Positions 1 through 7,787 of a stretch of 42,396 bases of DNA are shown here, piece by piece. The translations under genes and the position numbers were made by a program. This stretch comes from Defluviicoccus sp. (GTDB lineage Bacteria; Pseudomonadota; Alphaproteobacteria; MPNO01): NCBI GenBank assembly GCA_022826125.1, contig JAJDVM010000297.1, positions 1-42,396 of the forward strand. The letters run 5' to 3'. Under the pieces are notes generated by a model. The model did no database searches. It had not been told where the DNA came from and saw nothing but the letters and a program-made list of their open reading frames with translations. Every line of letters begins with the position of its first letter. Positions within the stretch are counted from its first letter, which is position 1.

Positions 1-90
1 CCTCCCGCAAGCGGGAGGGGAGAAGGTTAAGTAGGAGGGGGCGGCGGGCGAATTCCCTCTCCCCGGCGGGGAAAGGGTCAGCGTGAGGGG
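1..90. repeat. Dispersed intergenic repeat (class R2), copy 1
   Basis: Begins with a perfect hairpin (CCTCCCGC-aa-GCGGGAGG) followed by a second GC-rich hairpin around 54-77. The same arrangement recurs in inverted orientation at 23314-23410, with the same order of blocks: CCCGCAAGCGGGAGGGGAGAAG, a variable purine-rich stretch, CCCTCTCC...GGGG, then GGGTCAGnGnGAGGGG. It may extend left of the window. No coding sequence is visible in it. The function is unknown; similar GC-rich palindromic repeats are common between genes of alphaproteobacteria. Confidence 0.75.
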
Positions 91-166
91 AAGCGGCGCC
101 CCGCCCGCCCGCGCCGGCATCGAAGGCCTGTAGCCGGGCCCGCGGAAATATAGTAATTGTCAAATA

Positions 167-200
167 TTCGATATCCATTACTTTGGATATCGAAAGTAAT
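167..200 (+). promoter_or_regulatory. Interlocking inverted repeats upstream of the nuclease-like gene
   Basis: Two perfect inverted repeats overlap: TTCGATATCC (167-176) with GGATATCGAA (185-194), and ATTACTTT (177-184) with AAAGTAAT (193-200). The loop of the first is the left arm of the second, so in RNA they are mutually exclusive hairpins, while in DNA they form two overlapping operator-like dyads. They lie in an unusually AT-rich patch (145-215) ending 26 bp before the start codon at 227. A regulatory role is inferred from position and symmetry only. Confidence 0.5.
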
Positions 201-226
201 TTCTAATATTAATAGAGGTCAAAAGA

Positions 227-991
227 ATGTTCCTCCCGTTCCAGTTGCCTTTTCACAATCGGACTTCACGGCGACGCGCCCGGCGCCAGGCGAAGCCGCT
301 CGTCCGTCCCGTTGCGCACATCCTCGTCGCGCTCGTCGTCGCGTCTCAATTCCTCGGCATCGATGCCGTCTTCTCCGAGGCACTCGCCCTGACGAAGAAA
401 TCGTCGTCCGGGATCTGCCACTGCCCGGGCGGCCAGTACTACGACCGAACGAAGGAATTCACGCCTTACACGAGCATCGAGGAATGTCTGGACAGCGGCG
501 GCCGTCATCCCAAGCGCGGTCAGGGCGATTGCACCCTGACCGTTCCACGCGATCCGGACAGGCCCAACAGGATAGCGGTCACCAGCAGGGCTCATGTGGT
601 GGACGGCGACACCATACGGCTGGACGTCCGCTTTCAGGGCGTGGATGCGCCGGAAACGCACCAGAAATGCAGAAACGCCGAGGGCCAGCTCTATGCCTGC
701 GGCAAGCAAGCCACCAAGGCTCTGAAGAACCTGATCGGCAAGAAAAAGGTGCGGTGCGTGCTGGAACCGGAGGTAGGCAAGTACGGGCGAGCCATAGGCT
801 ACTGCTATCTGCCCGACGGCACCGACCTGAACGAATGGATGGTGCGGCAAGGCCACGCGTTGGCGGCCCGCAAATATTCCAAGAAGTACGTTGCCGATGA
901 GGAACAGGCGCGGGCGGACAAGAAAGGCATACATGCCGGCGAGTACATCCCGCCGTGGGACTGGAGACGCGGCAAGCGGATGCCTGAGTAA
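227..991 (+). CDS. Secreted thermonuclease-like (SNase-fold) protein
   Basis: 254 residues. A basic N-terminus and a hydrophobic stretch (about 28-45) look like a signal peptide or anchor, so the protein probably acts outside the cytoplasm. Residues 62-102 form a small Cys-containing module (C64, C66, C87, C102). The SNase domain follows from about 118: the DGDT calcium-loop motif (127-130), R135, D140, E143 and YGR (R188) match the metal and catalytic residues of staphylococcal nuclease, so phosphodiesterase activity is plausible. The ATG is preceded by an AGAGG-like ribosome site. The leader is AT-rich and carries interlocking inverted repeats. It is monocistronic, pointing the same way as the UbiD gene but separated by 133 bp and a repeat. 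Confidence 0.85.
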   Translation: MFLPFQLPFHNRTSRRRARRQAKPLVRPVAHILVALVVASQFLGIDAVFSEALALTKKSSSGICHCPGGQYYDRTKEFTPYTSIEECLDSGGRHPKRGQGDCTLTVPRDPDRPNRIAVTSRAHVVDGDTIRLDVRFQGVDAPETHQKCRNAEGQLYACGKQATKALKNLIGKKKVRCVLEPEVGKYGRAIGYCYLPDGTDLNEWMVRQGHALAARKYSKKYVADEEQARADKKGIHAGEYIPPWDWRRGKRMPE

Positions 992-1026
992 GCGTCCGCA
1001 TCGGGTAAAATTCCGTACAGACTCCG

Positions 1027-1060
1027 GGTTTCTCCGGTCGCCTCGCTCGGTCGAAATGAC
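1027..1060. repeat. Dispersed repeat (class R3), single arm
   Basis: The stretch TTTCTCCGGTCGCCTCGCTC followed by GGTCGAAATGAC matches the arms of the large inverted repeat at 36660-36781 (TTTCTCC...GCTCCGGTCGAAATGAC). It lies in the 133-bp gap between the nuclease-like gene and the UbiD gene. Only a single arm is present here. Confidence 0.55.
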
Positions 1061-1124
1061 GAGGGGAGGCCCGTTCGCCTCGCCCGGCAAATGGTCTAGG
1101 ATCGGGCGTCCAGCGGGAGTCCGT

Positions 1125-2522
1125 ATGCGCGACCAGTCGATCAGAGGCCATGTCCGGAACCTCGAGCAGCAGGGCGAGCTGGTCCATTTCACCAAGCCGG
1201 TGGAGCCGCACGGGAACGTCTCGGCGCTGTCGTGGAAGACCTATGACGGGCTGGGCAAGTCGGCGCTCTTCTCCAACCTCGAAGGGTTCCCGGGCTGGCG
1301 GATCTGCAGCCAGGTCATCGCCGACCGGCGGAAGTGGTCGATCGCGCTCGGCATCGAGACCGACGCGCTGATCCCGACCCTGATCCAGCGGATCAAGCAG
1401 CCGGTCGAGCCGGTCGAAATCGACGCCGCCGGCGCCCCGGTCAAGGAGAATGTCAGACTCGGGAGCGAGGTCGATCTCACCAAGCTGCCGGCGGTCTGGC
1501 ACTCGGAGCGCGACCCCGGGCCCTACATCGCGTCCGGCATGGCGATCATCAAGGACCCCGAGACCGGGATCCGCAACATGTCGATCCACCGGATGCAGAT
1601 CCTGGGCCCCGACACGACCGGGTTCCTGATCTGCCCGCGCCACGCGCTCCGCATTTACCAGATGTACCAGGAGCGGAACGAGCCGATGCCGGTGGCGATG
1701 GTGATCGGCGCCCACCCGGCGCTCTACTACGCGGCCGGCTTCACCTCGTCCTACGGCCTCGACGAGCTGACCGTGGCCGGGGCGCTGCTCGGCGATCCGG
1801 TGCGCATGGTCAGGTGCGAGACCATCGACATGGAGGTCCCGGCCGAGGCGGAGATCGTCCTCGAAGGCGAGGTCGCGCCGACCGGCATGACGCCGGAGGG
1901 CCCGTTCGGCGAGGCGACCGGAACCTACGCGATGGAAGGCTCGACCGAGATCTTCCGGGTCAAGGCGATCACCCACCGCAGCGAGCCGATGTTCTACTCG
2001 ATGCAGTGCGGCATCCCTATGACCGACACCCAGTCGATCACCGGCACCTGCATCGAGACCGTGGTGACCGACCATCTGAGGTCGGTCGAGGGCGGGCTGG
2101 ACCTCAAGGACGTGCGCCTCCTCGGTATCTCGGGGCTGATGGCGGTGGTCCTCAAGCTGCGGCCGCGCGTGGAAGGCCAGGCCAAGACGGCGCTGATGGC
2201 GGCCCTGTCGAGCCCCTATCTCCACCCGAAGCTTGCGATCGCGGTCGACGAGGACATCGACGCGGGCGATCTGCGGCAGGTGTTCTGGTCGCTCACGACG
2301 CGGGTCCATGCCGAACGGGACGTGATCAGGGTCCCCAACACGCGCATCTGGTCGCTCGACAACGTATCGGACATCGTGCCGGGGATGAGCGCGATGTACC
2401 GGATCGGCACCAAGACCGTCATCGACGCGACCATGCCGGCCGACGCGGCGGCGCGCGGCCGGTTCGAGCCGGCGATGCCGCTCAACCTGGCGGACGTCGA
2501 TCCCCACGATTTCATGGGCTGA
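1125..2522 (+). CDS. UbiD family decarboxylase (paralogue 1)
   Basis: 465 residues. UbiD enzymes use prenylated FMN to decarboxylate, reversibly, aromatic or alpha,beta-unsaturated acids. The catalytic triad of the family appears as R156 (in SIHRMQ) and E258/E263 in the PEGPFGE motif. The ATG at 1125 follows a GGGAG about six bases upstream and gives a normal UbiD N-terminus; the open frame continues upstream without family character. A GMC oxidoreductase follows after 41 bp with its own strong ribosome site, suggesting co-transcription. The substrate cannot be read from sequence. It is about 90 residues shorter than the UbiD at 24863-26518 and clearly diverged from both other copies here. 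No UbiX cofactor enzyme is encoded in the window. Confidence 0.9.
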   Translation: MRDQSIRGHVRNLEQQGELVHFTKPVEPHGNVSALSWKTYDGLGKSALFSNLEGFPGWRICSQVIADRRKWSIALGIETDALIPTLIQRIKQPVEPVEIDAAGAPVKENVRLGSEVDLTKLPAVWHSERDPGPYIASGMAIIKDPETGIRNMSIHRMQILGPDTTGFLICPRHALRIYQMYQERNEPMPVAMVIGAHPALYYAAGFTSSYGLDELTVAGALLGDPVRMVRCETIDMEVPAEAEIVLEGEVAPTGMTPEGPFGEATGTYAMEGSTEIFRVKAITHRSEPMFYSMQCGIPMTDTQSITGTCIETVVTDHLRSVEGGLDLKDVRLLGISGLMAVVLKLRPRVEGQAKTALMAALSSPYLHPKLAIAVDEDIDAGDLRQVFWSLTTRVHAERDVIRVPNTRIWSLDNVSDIVPGMSAMYRIGTKTVIDATMPADAAARGRFEPAMPLNLADVDPHDFMG

Positions 2523-2563
2523 GCGCTGGCGAAGCGCCGGAGCCGAACGGAGGAGCTTGCACG

Positions 2564-4285
2564 GTGTCCGAGATATTTTCCAAGCGTTTCGATTACGTGA
2601 TCCTCGGCGGCGGCTCGGCCGGCTGCACGCTCGCCAACCGGCTGTCGGCGGACGGGCGCAGCGAGGTCGCGCTGATCGAGGCCGGCAAGGACTATCCTCC
2701 GGGCACCGAGCCCGCCGACATCCGCAGCTCCTACGCGCTGGGCGCCGCCTTCAACCCGGCCTATCACTGGAGCGATCTGAAGGTCCGCCTGTCGCACACC
2801 CCGACCAACGAACCGGACCGGCGCACCCCCCGCTTCATGGAGCAGGCCCGGGTGGTGGGCGGCGGCTCGTCGATCAACGCCCAGATGGCCAATCGCGGCT
2901 CGCCGCTCGACTACGACGAATGGGATTCGCTCGGCGCGCGCGGCTGGGGCTGGGACGACGTGCTGCCCTATTTCAAGAAGCTCGAAACCGACCAGGACAT
3001 CGACGACGACTATCACGGGAAGGAGGGTCCGATCCCGGTGCGCCGCGTGCCGGAATCCCAATGGACGGATTTCTCGCGCGCCGTCTCCCAGGCCCTGACC
3101 GATGACGGCCTCAAGCCCTTGCCCGACCAGAACGGTCACTTCGAGGACGGCTGGTTCGCCTGCGCGATCTCCAACAAGGACGAGCAGCGGGCGTCGGCGG
3201 CGATGGGGTTCCTCGACGCCGAGGCGCGCAAGCGGACCAACCTCCATATCGTTCCGGAAACGACGGTCGAGCGCCTGATCTTCGAAGGCAATCGGGCCGT
3301 GGGCGCGCGGGTCCGGCAGCGGGGGGAAACCCACGAGATCCGCGGCGGGCGCATCATCGTGTCTTCCGGCGCGATGCACACCCCGCCCTTGCTGATGCGC
3401 TCGGGCGTGGGGCCGGCGGGCGACCTGCGCGATCTCGGCATCGACGTGGTCGCCGACCGGCCGGGCGTGGGAGCCAATCTGAACGAGCACCCGACGCTGG
3501 CCGTCTCCGCCTATCTCTCCAACGGCGCGCGGCTCCACACGCCGGACCGGCGGCACGCCCATATCGCGTTCCGCTACTCCTCCGGCGTGGCCGATTGCGG
3601 GCCGGGCGACATGTACGTCTCGGTGACCGCCAAGTCGGGCTGGCATCCGGTGGGGATTCGCCTGGGCTCCTTCCTGATGTGGTGCAACAAGCCCTATTCG
3701 CGCGGCCGGCTGCGGCTGACCAGCGCCGATCCCGGGGCCGAGCCCGACGTCGATTTCAACATGCTGTCCGACCGGCGCGATTACGAGCGCCTGACCCAGG
3801 GCCTAAGGCGCATGGCGGGCTATTTCGACCATCCGACGCTGCGGCGGATCGCCCGCGACCCCTTCCCGAGCGCCTATTCGGAACGGGTCAAGAAGATCGG
3901 CGCGGTCAACACGAAGAACCGGATTCTCACGACGATCCTAGCCGCCATCCTCGATCTCCCGGGCCCGGTCCGGCGCTCGGCGATCCGGAACCTCATCACC
4001 ATGGGCGACACCCTCCAGGACCTCCTCGGCGACGAGAAGCGGATGGAGGACTACGTGCGCGAGAACGTCACCGGCTGCTGGCACCCCTCGGGCACCTGCC
4101 GGATGGGCGCGGCGGACGACCCGATGGCGGTCGCCGACCCGTCGGGGGCGGTCTACGGCGTCGAGGGCCTCACGGTGTGCGACGCCTCGATCTTCCCCTG
4201 CGTTCCGCGCGCCAACACCAACATCCCGACCATCATGTGCGCGGAAAAGATCTCGGACGCGCTGCTGGCCGACAGGGCGGCGTGA
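2564..4285 (+). CDS. GMC family FAD-dependent oxidoreductase (choline/alcohol dehydrogenase type)
   Basis: 573 residues, the usual length. GMC enzymes oxidise primary or secondary alcohols, or amino alcohols, with FAD. The N-terminal Rossmann motif GGGSAG (15-20), the GGGSSIN signature (99-105), the C-terminal WHPSGTCRMG with catalytic His507, and the ANTN motif with Asn551/553 are all present. The start is GTG: a GGAGGAG ribosome site ends 8 bp before it and the product begins directly with the FAD-binding strand. It probably shares a transcript with the UbiD decarboxylase upstream, so it may act on an alcohol precursor or product of that pathway. It ends against a class R1 repeat, facing the minus-strand operon. 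Confidence 0.92.
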   Translation: MSEIFSKRFDYVILGGGSAGCTLANRLSADGRSEVALIEAGKDYPPGTEPADIRSSYALGAAFNPAYHWSDLKVRLSHTPTNEPDRRTPRFMEQARVVGGGSSINAQMANRGSPLDYDEWDSLGARGWGWDDVLPYFKKLETDQDIDDDYHGKEGPIPVRRVPESQWTDFSRAVSQALTDDGLKPLPDQNGHFEDGWFACAISNKDEQRASAAMGFLDAEARKRTNLHIVPETTVERLIFEGNRAVGARVRQRGETHEIRGGRIIVSSGAMHTPPLLMRSGVGPAGDLRDLGIDVVADRPGVGANLNEHPTLAVSAYLSNGARLHTPDRRHAHIAFRYSSGVADCGPGDMYVSVTAKSGWHPVGIRLGSFLMWCNKPYSRGRLRLTSADPGAEPDVDFNMLSDRRDYERLTQGLRRMAGYFDHPTLRRIARDPFPSAYSERVKKIGAVNTKNRILTTILAAILDLPGPVRRSAIRNLITMGDTLQDLLGDEKRMEDYVRENVTGCWHPSGTCRMGAADDPMAVADPSGAVYGVEGLTVCDASIFPCVPRANTNIPTIMCAEKISDALLADRAA

Positions 4286-4293
4286 CGGGCGGT

Positions 4294-4380
4294 CCCGCGA
4301 TACGGCCCTTCGGGCCTACTCGGGATGAGGGGAAAAGGTAACCCTCACCCTGAGTAGCGGCGAAGCCGCGTATCGAAGGG
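4294..4380. repeat. Class R1 inverted-pair repeat, copy A
   Basis: Two related hairpin units face each other: 4294-4330 (GCGATACGGCCC-ttc-GGGCCTACTCGGG...) and 4342-4380 (CCCTCACCCTGAGTAGCGGC-gaa-GCCGCGTATCGAAGGG). The second is the reverse complement of a diverged copy of the first, so the whole element can also fold as one long imperfect hairpin. It sits between two converging genes (GMC oxidoreductase and Rid) and could act as a bidirectional terminator, although it has no T-tract. Further copies lie at 8243, 11137 and 37611. Confidence 0.8.
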
Positions 4381-4384
4381 CGGC

Positions 4385-4774
4385 CTATCCGGCGCTGCCG
4401 ATCCGCGCGGTGGCCTCGATCTCGACCTTCATTTCTGGCAGCGCCAGCGCGCAGATCACGGTGGTGTTGGCCGGGCGGATACCGGCGAATGCCTCGCCGA
4501 TGACCTCGCATACCGGCATCAGGTCCTCGCGATCGGCGATATAGACCGTCACGCGCAGCACGTCGGCCAGGCCCGCGCCGGCTTCGCCCAGCGCCGCCTC
4601 GACATGGGCCAGCGCGAGCCGGGTCTGCGCGGACGCCTCCTCCGGGAACGTGCCGGTTGCCCGGTCCATGCCGGTGGTTCCCGAGACGTAGACCATGTCG
4701 CCGTCCACGACCGCCCGGGAAAAGCTCGCCAGGTCCTCGAACGGCGTGCCGCTCGAAATTCTCCGCCGGCTCAT
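4385..4774 (-). CDS. Rid (YjgF/YER057c/UK114) family protein
   Basis: 129 residues, standard Rid length. Archetypal RidA hydrolyses reactive enamine/imine intermediates using a conserved Arg in the motif PAR-x-x-V. Here the corresponding motif is PANTTV, with Asn103 in place of Arg, while VEIEA (117-121) is retained. It therefore belongs to one of the Rid subgroups without the imine-deaminase Arg, and its activity is uncertain. The ATG at 4774 follows GAGGAGG. It is the last gene of the operon 7676-4385, 10 bp after the flavin monooxygenase. Rid-fold proteins also include 2-aminomuconate deaminase of meta-cleavage pathways, which would fit the context, but that is inference. Confidence 0.88.
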   Translation of the reverse strand: MSRRRISSGTPFEDLASFSRAVVDGDMVYVSGTTGMDRATGTFPEEASAQTRLALAHVEAALGEAGAGLADVLRVTVYIADREDLMPVCEVIGEAFAGIRPANTTVICALALPEMKVEIEATARIGSAG

Positions 4775-4784
4775 CACCGCCTCC

Positions 4785-5972
4785 TCACAATTTGCTGTCC
4801 CGGCTCGGCAGGCCAAGCAGGATACGGCCGTAATTCGCGCCCTGGGCATCCCAGGCGAGCGCGATATGCGAGGCCAGCGTGTGCATGTCGCGCCAGTGGC
4901 GCTGCAGCGGAGACTCCTCCGCGTTGCCGGTCGCCCCGCTCAGCGCCATCAGCCGGTCGACGGCCTGCACCAGGAGCTTGCCCGCGTAGCCGTCGTTGCG
5001 CCGCCAGCGGTGTCGCTCCTCGAGCGTCGGCACCTCGCCTGCTTCGGCTCTCGCGTGGACTTCCCCGCAATCGCGCCGCAGCAATGTCCAGGCCGCGTCG
5101 ATCTCCGCCGCCGCCTCGCCGAGGCGGAGCTGCGCCGTCGGTTCCTCGGCGAGCTTCGCGCCGCTCTGCATGAGCTGTACGCCCAGCCTGTCCGCCACCA
5201 GAGACAAGGCGCCCCGGGCTATGCCGACGGCGGGCGCCACGATTCCCTTGCCGAACAGCGAGAACAACGGCATCCGGTAGAGCGGGCCCGGGTTGACCGC
5301 GCTGCCGCGGGTGGGTTCGCCGCGGCAAGCCTCGGAGCGGATCGTCCGGTCCTCGGCGATGAACAGGTCGCGGCAGATCATCGACCGGGAGCCGGTCCCG
5401 CGCAGCCCGGTGGTGTGCCAGTCGTCGACCAGCTCGACGGCGCTCACCGGCGCCAGCCCGTAGCGGTGCTCCATGCCGTCGCGATCGAGCCTCGGCGTCA
5501 TCATGTTGAAATGGTTCCAGCGGCAGACGTCGACCCCGCTCGCCAGCGTCCAGGTGCCGTTCAGCACGAACCCGCCATCGACCGGATCGACGCGGGAGTC
5601 GGCGGTGGGCGTCGAGCCGGAGATCAGCGCATCCGGGTCCTCGCCCCAGACCTCGTCCTGGGCGCCGACGTCGAACATGCCGTGCATCCAGCTGTGGCTC
5701 GCGACCACCGAATGGACCCAGGCGGTCGAGCCGCAGACGGTGCCCAGCTCCGCCGCGAGATCGACCTGCAACATGTAGTCGAGCTCGAAGCCGCCATATC
5801 GCCGGGGCAAGTAGATCCGGTAGAGACGGGCCTCGATCAACTCGGCCTGGGTCGCATCGGGCAGACGCCTGATCCGGTCCGCTTCCGCCGCCCGCCCGGC
5901 AATCGCCGGCAGCAGCGCCCGCGCGCGATCGATCAGCTCTTCGCGCGTGACCGCATTGCCGCCGCCGCTCAT
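4785..5972 (-). CDS. Group-D flavin-dependent monooxygenase (acyl-CoA dehydrogenase fold, HsaA/HpaH-like)
   Basis: 395 residues with the acyl-CoA dehydrogenase fold: helical N-terminus, central beta domain (about 115-215; SGST and GLRGTGS motifs) and C-terminal helical domain. The GLRGTGSRSM region and the length fit two-component aromatic hydroxylases (HsaA, HpaB-type 2, DszC) rather than true acyl-CoA dehydrogenases, since no clear catalytic Glu for acyl-CoA dehydrogenation is evident. Such enzymes need FMNH2 or FADH2 from a separate reductase, which is not encoded nearby. It is the third gene of a minus-strand operon with a VOC protein and a SnoaL-like protein, which suggests hydroxylation of a ring compound. 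The start codon follows the SnoaL-like gene by 21 bp. Confidence 0.85.
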   Translation of the reverse strand: MSGGGNAVTREELIDRARALLPAIAGRAAEADRIRRLPDATQAELIEARLYRIYLPRRYGGFELDYMLQVDLAAELGTVCGSTAWVHSVVASHSWMHGMFDVGAQDEVWGEDPDALISGSTPTADSRVDPVDGGFVLNGTWTLASGVDVCRWNHFNMMTPRLDRDGMEHRYGLAPVSAVELVDDWHTTGLRGTGSRSMICRDLFIAEDRTIRSEACRGEPTRGSAVNPGPLYRMPLFSLFGKGIVAPAVGIARGALSLVADRLGVQLMQSGAKLAEEPTAQLRLGEAAAEIDAAWTLLRRDCGEVHARAEAGEVPTLEERHRWRRNDGYAGKLLVQAVDRLMALSGATGNAEESPLQRHWRDMHTLASHIALAWDAQGANYGRILLGLPSRDSKL

Positions 5973-5993
5973 CGCAGCACGGTCAAACGGCGG

Positions 5994-6410
5994 CTAGCCC
6001 CAACCGAGCTGGTCGAACGCCCATCCGTCGTTCCAGATCTTGGTGACGTGGGCGACCTTTCCGTCGCGCATGTCCGCGACGTAGACGTAATCGGACTCCG
6101 TCTTCTTTCCGGTCGGCGGAACCGGCCCGCCCTCGCCGGTATGGGTTCCGGAGAAGATCCCGTAGATCGCGACCCGGTCGTTCTCATCGTCGGCTCCGGC
6201 CGCCCTGAGGTCGTAGCCGGCGTCCGGCAGGATCGTCACCACCCCCTTCATCCAGTCGCAATAGGCCTCCAGGGTCTTCATCTCCGCGATCGCCCCGGCC
6301 TGCGCGGAAAAGCTCGCATCCGCGTGACAGAATTCGGCGCAACCCGCCCAGCCCGCGCCGCTCTCGCAGGCATGATAGAAGGCGAGCGCGGTTTCCTTCG
6401 AAACGCTCAT
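5994..6410 (-). CDS. SnoaL-like / NTF2-fold protein
   Basis: 138 residues with the alpha+beta barrel pattern of SnoaL/NTF2-like proteins: an N-terminal helix ending around residue 17, a FCHADASF-type strand start, and a C-terminal strand pair with DGKV and an aromatic-rich end (IWNDGWAFDQLGW). Members act as polyketide cyclases, isomerases, hydroxylase partners or ligand-binding proteins. The ATG follows a GGGAGACTTCC-like ribosome site. It lies between the double-VOC gene (42-bp gap) and the flavin monooxygenase (21-bp gap), so it probably acts on the same ring substrate. A more specific reaction cannot be assigned. Confidence 0.8.
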   Translation of the reverse strand: MSVSKETALAFYHACESGAGWAGCAEFCHADASFSAQAGAIAEMKTLEAYCDWMKGVVTILPDAGYDLRAAGADDENDRVAIYGIFSGTHTGEGGPVPPTGKKTESDYVYVADMRDGKVAHVTKIWNDGWAFDQLGWG

Positions 6411-6452
6411 GGAAGTCTCCCTTCGTTCGGCGGCATCGATACGCCCGAACCC

Positions 6453-7676
6453 CTACCCCAGCGGCCCCAGGAACGGTTCGCCGGCGAAGGTGTCGGGCAG
6501 CGGGTCGAGCGCGTCCGGCCATTCGTCGCCCGTCCGGCGGCGCTCGGACGCCTTGCGCGGCTTCCCGTCCCAGCCGATCTGCTCCATGTAGTAGTAAAGC
6601 TGGATGGCGTGGCCGTCGGGGTCGATGGCGAACGCCGAATAGTCGATCCCGGGCGACAGCTCGGGCGGCAGGTGGACGATTTCGACGGCGCGCTCTTCGA
6701 GAAAGCCGAGCGCGGCCCTGAGCTGGGCGTAATCGCCGACCTGCACGCCGAAGGACATGCAGGACGTGTGCTCGCTCAGGCCCAGCTCCGACCGGAGCGC
6801 GATCGGATAGAGCGCGAGCGAGTGGTGCTCGGTGTTGACGCGCAGGAACGCGCAGCGGTGCCCGCTCCAGCGGATTTCCTCGGTCACCGTCATGCCGAGC
6901 CGGTCGCGGTAGAAGGCGAGCGACGCGTCGAGGTCGTCCGAAAACAGCCGGACCGGGCCGATCCGCACCGCCTTGAACGGCCGGGGCAGCAGGACGCCGC
7001 CCACGTCGTAGGTCGCTTCGAGGGTCTGCTCGTGCCGGTAGCCGGACGCGATGTCGGTCCCGTTCGCCCGCGCCCTGTCGACCTCGGCGTATTCGGGGAT
7101 CTGCGGCAGTCCCGGCTGCTCGTGAAATTCCTCTTCGTGCAGCGCGCCGGGCTTGGATCGCCCGTCCCAGCCGATCTGCTCGATCCCGTAATAGAGCTCG
7201 TTGATGTGCTCGTCGGGATCGAAGGGATAAACGTGCCAGTTCGACCCCGGCGTGTCGCGGCCGGACCGCCTGATCCGGATGTCACCCTCGCGCAGCCAGT
7301 TCTCGGCCTCGGCGACCTCGCGCAGGCTGCCGACCTGCCAGGTGATCTGGTTGACCGTCATGTCCTCGCGCGTCGTTCGCCCGCCGATATGGTCGAGGAC
7401 GGGCTTGGGGAACAGCACGAAGGAATGGTGGTCGCCGCCATGGCGCATGAACCAGCCGGTCGTCGTATCGAATTTCCCGGCGTCTTCCTTGTTCTTCAGA
7501 CGGGGGCTGAAATCGAGGGAATCGGAGAGCGCGAAGCCGAGCAGGTCGGAATAGAACCGCACGCAGGCGTCGAAGTTCCGGACGTTGAAGCCGAAATGGC
7601 CGAGCCTGCGGATCTTGAACGGCCGGTCGAGCAGGACGCCGCCGACGTTGAATTTCCGCGCGCTGATTCCGTCCAT
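6453..7676 (-). CDS. Double VOC-domain protein (extradiol dioxygenase-like)
   Basis: 407 residues made of two homologous VOC (glyoxalase/bleomycin resistance/dioxygenase) halves, each ending in EQIGWDG. Domain 1 spans about 17-170 and domain 2 about 228-372. In domain 1, H27 and E160 sit where the first and last metal ligands of extradiol dioxygenases lie, and an HHS motif (83-85) resembles the catalytic His pair, but the expected middle ligand appears to be Gln/Asn (about 109-110). In domain 2 the HHS motif (284-286) remains, while the other ligands are missing (Q359). The start is the second ATG: GGGAGG abuts the first ATG and lies six bases from the second. First gene of the operon. Ring cleavage is plausible but not proven. 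Confidence 0.82.
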   Translation of the reverse strand: MDGISARKFNVGGVLLDRPFKIRRLGHFGFNVRNFDACVRFYSDLLGFALSDSLDFSPRLKNKEDAGKFDTTTGWFMRHGGDHHSFVLFPKPVLDHIGGRTTREDMTVNQITWQVGSLREVAEAENWLREGDIRIRRSGRDTPGSNWHVYPFDPDEHINELYYGIEQIGWDGRSKPGALHEEEFHEQPGLPQIPEYAEVDRARANGTDIASGYRHEQTLEATYDVGGVLLPRPFKAVRIGPVRLFSDDLDASLAFYRDRLGMTVTEEIRWSGHRCAFLRVNTEHHSLALYPIALRSELGLSEHTSCMSFGVQVGDYAQLRAALGFLEERAVEIVHLPPELSPGIDYSAFAIDPDGHAIQLYYYMEQIGWDGKPRKASERRRTGDEWPDALDPLPDTFAGEPFLGPLG

Positions 7677-7700
7677 CGCCATCCTCCCCGTTGCAGGGCC

Positions 7701-7727
7701 ATTCTAGCGCGTTTGACGGTATTGCAA
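7701..7727 (-). promoter_or_regulatory. Candidate promoter for the VOC-monooxygenase operon
   Basis: Read on the minus strand, TTGCAA (7727-7722) and TAGAAT (7706-7701) are separated by 15 bp and lie about 25 bp upstream of the ATG at 7676. The -10 matches consensus at five of six positions; the spacer is short. This is the only sigma70-like pair seen between the two divergent genes. Confidence 0.35.
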
Positions 7728-7787
7728 GACCGGACGCGCCGATGTAACAGATTGCGCCTTTTTTCGACCGGGAGAATGGTGCAGACG

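Noticed and set aside
579-2507. Very long antisense open frame opposite the UbiD gene, rich in Arg/Asp/His
   Set aside because: High GC and the codon-position bias of the real gene keep the opposite frame open; it has no family character and overlaps two well-supported genes.
1334-2563. N-terminal extension of the GMC oxidoreductase frame
   Set aside because: It overlaps the UbiD gene in another frame and reads as Arg/Gly/Asp-rich noise; a good ribosome site and the FAD-binding start place the real start at 2564.
4695-7770. Long plus-strand open frame running into the small unknown gene
   Set aside because: It is the antisense of four convincing minus-strand genes; only its last 148 codons (from 7788) look like an independent gene.
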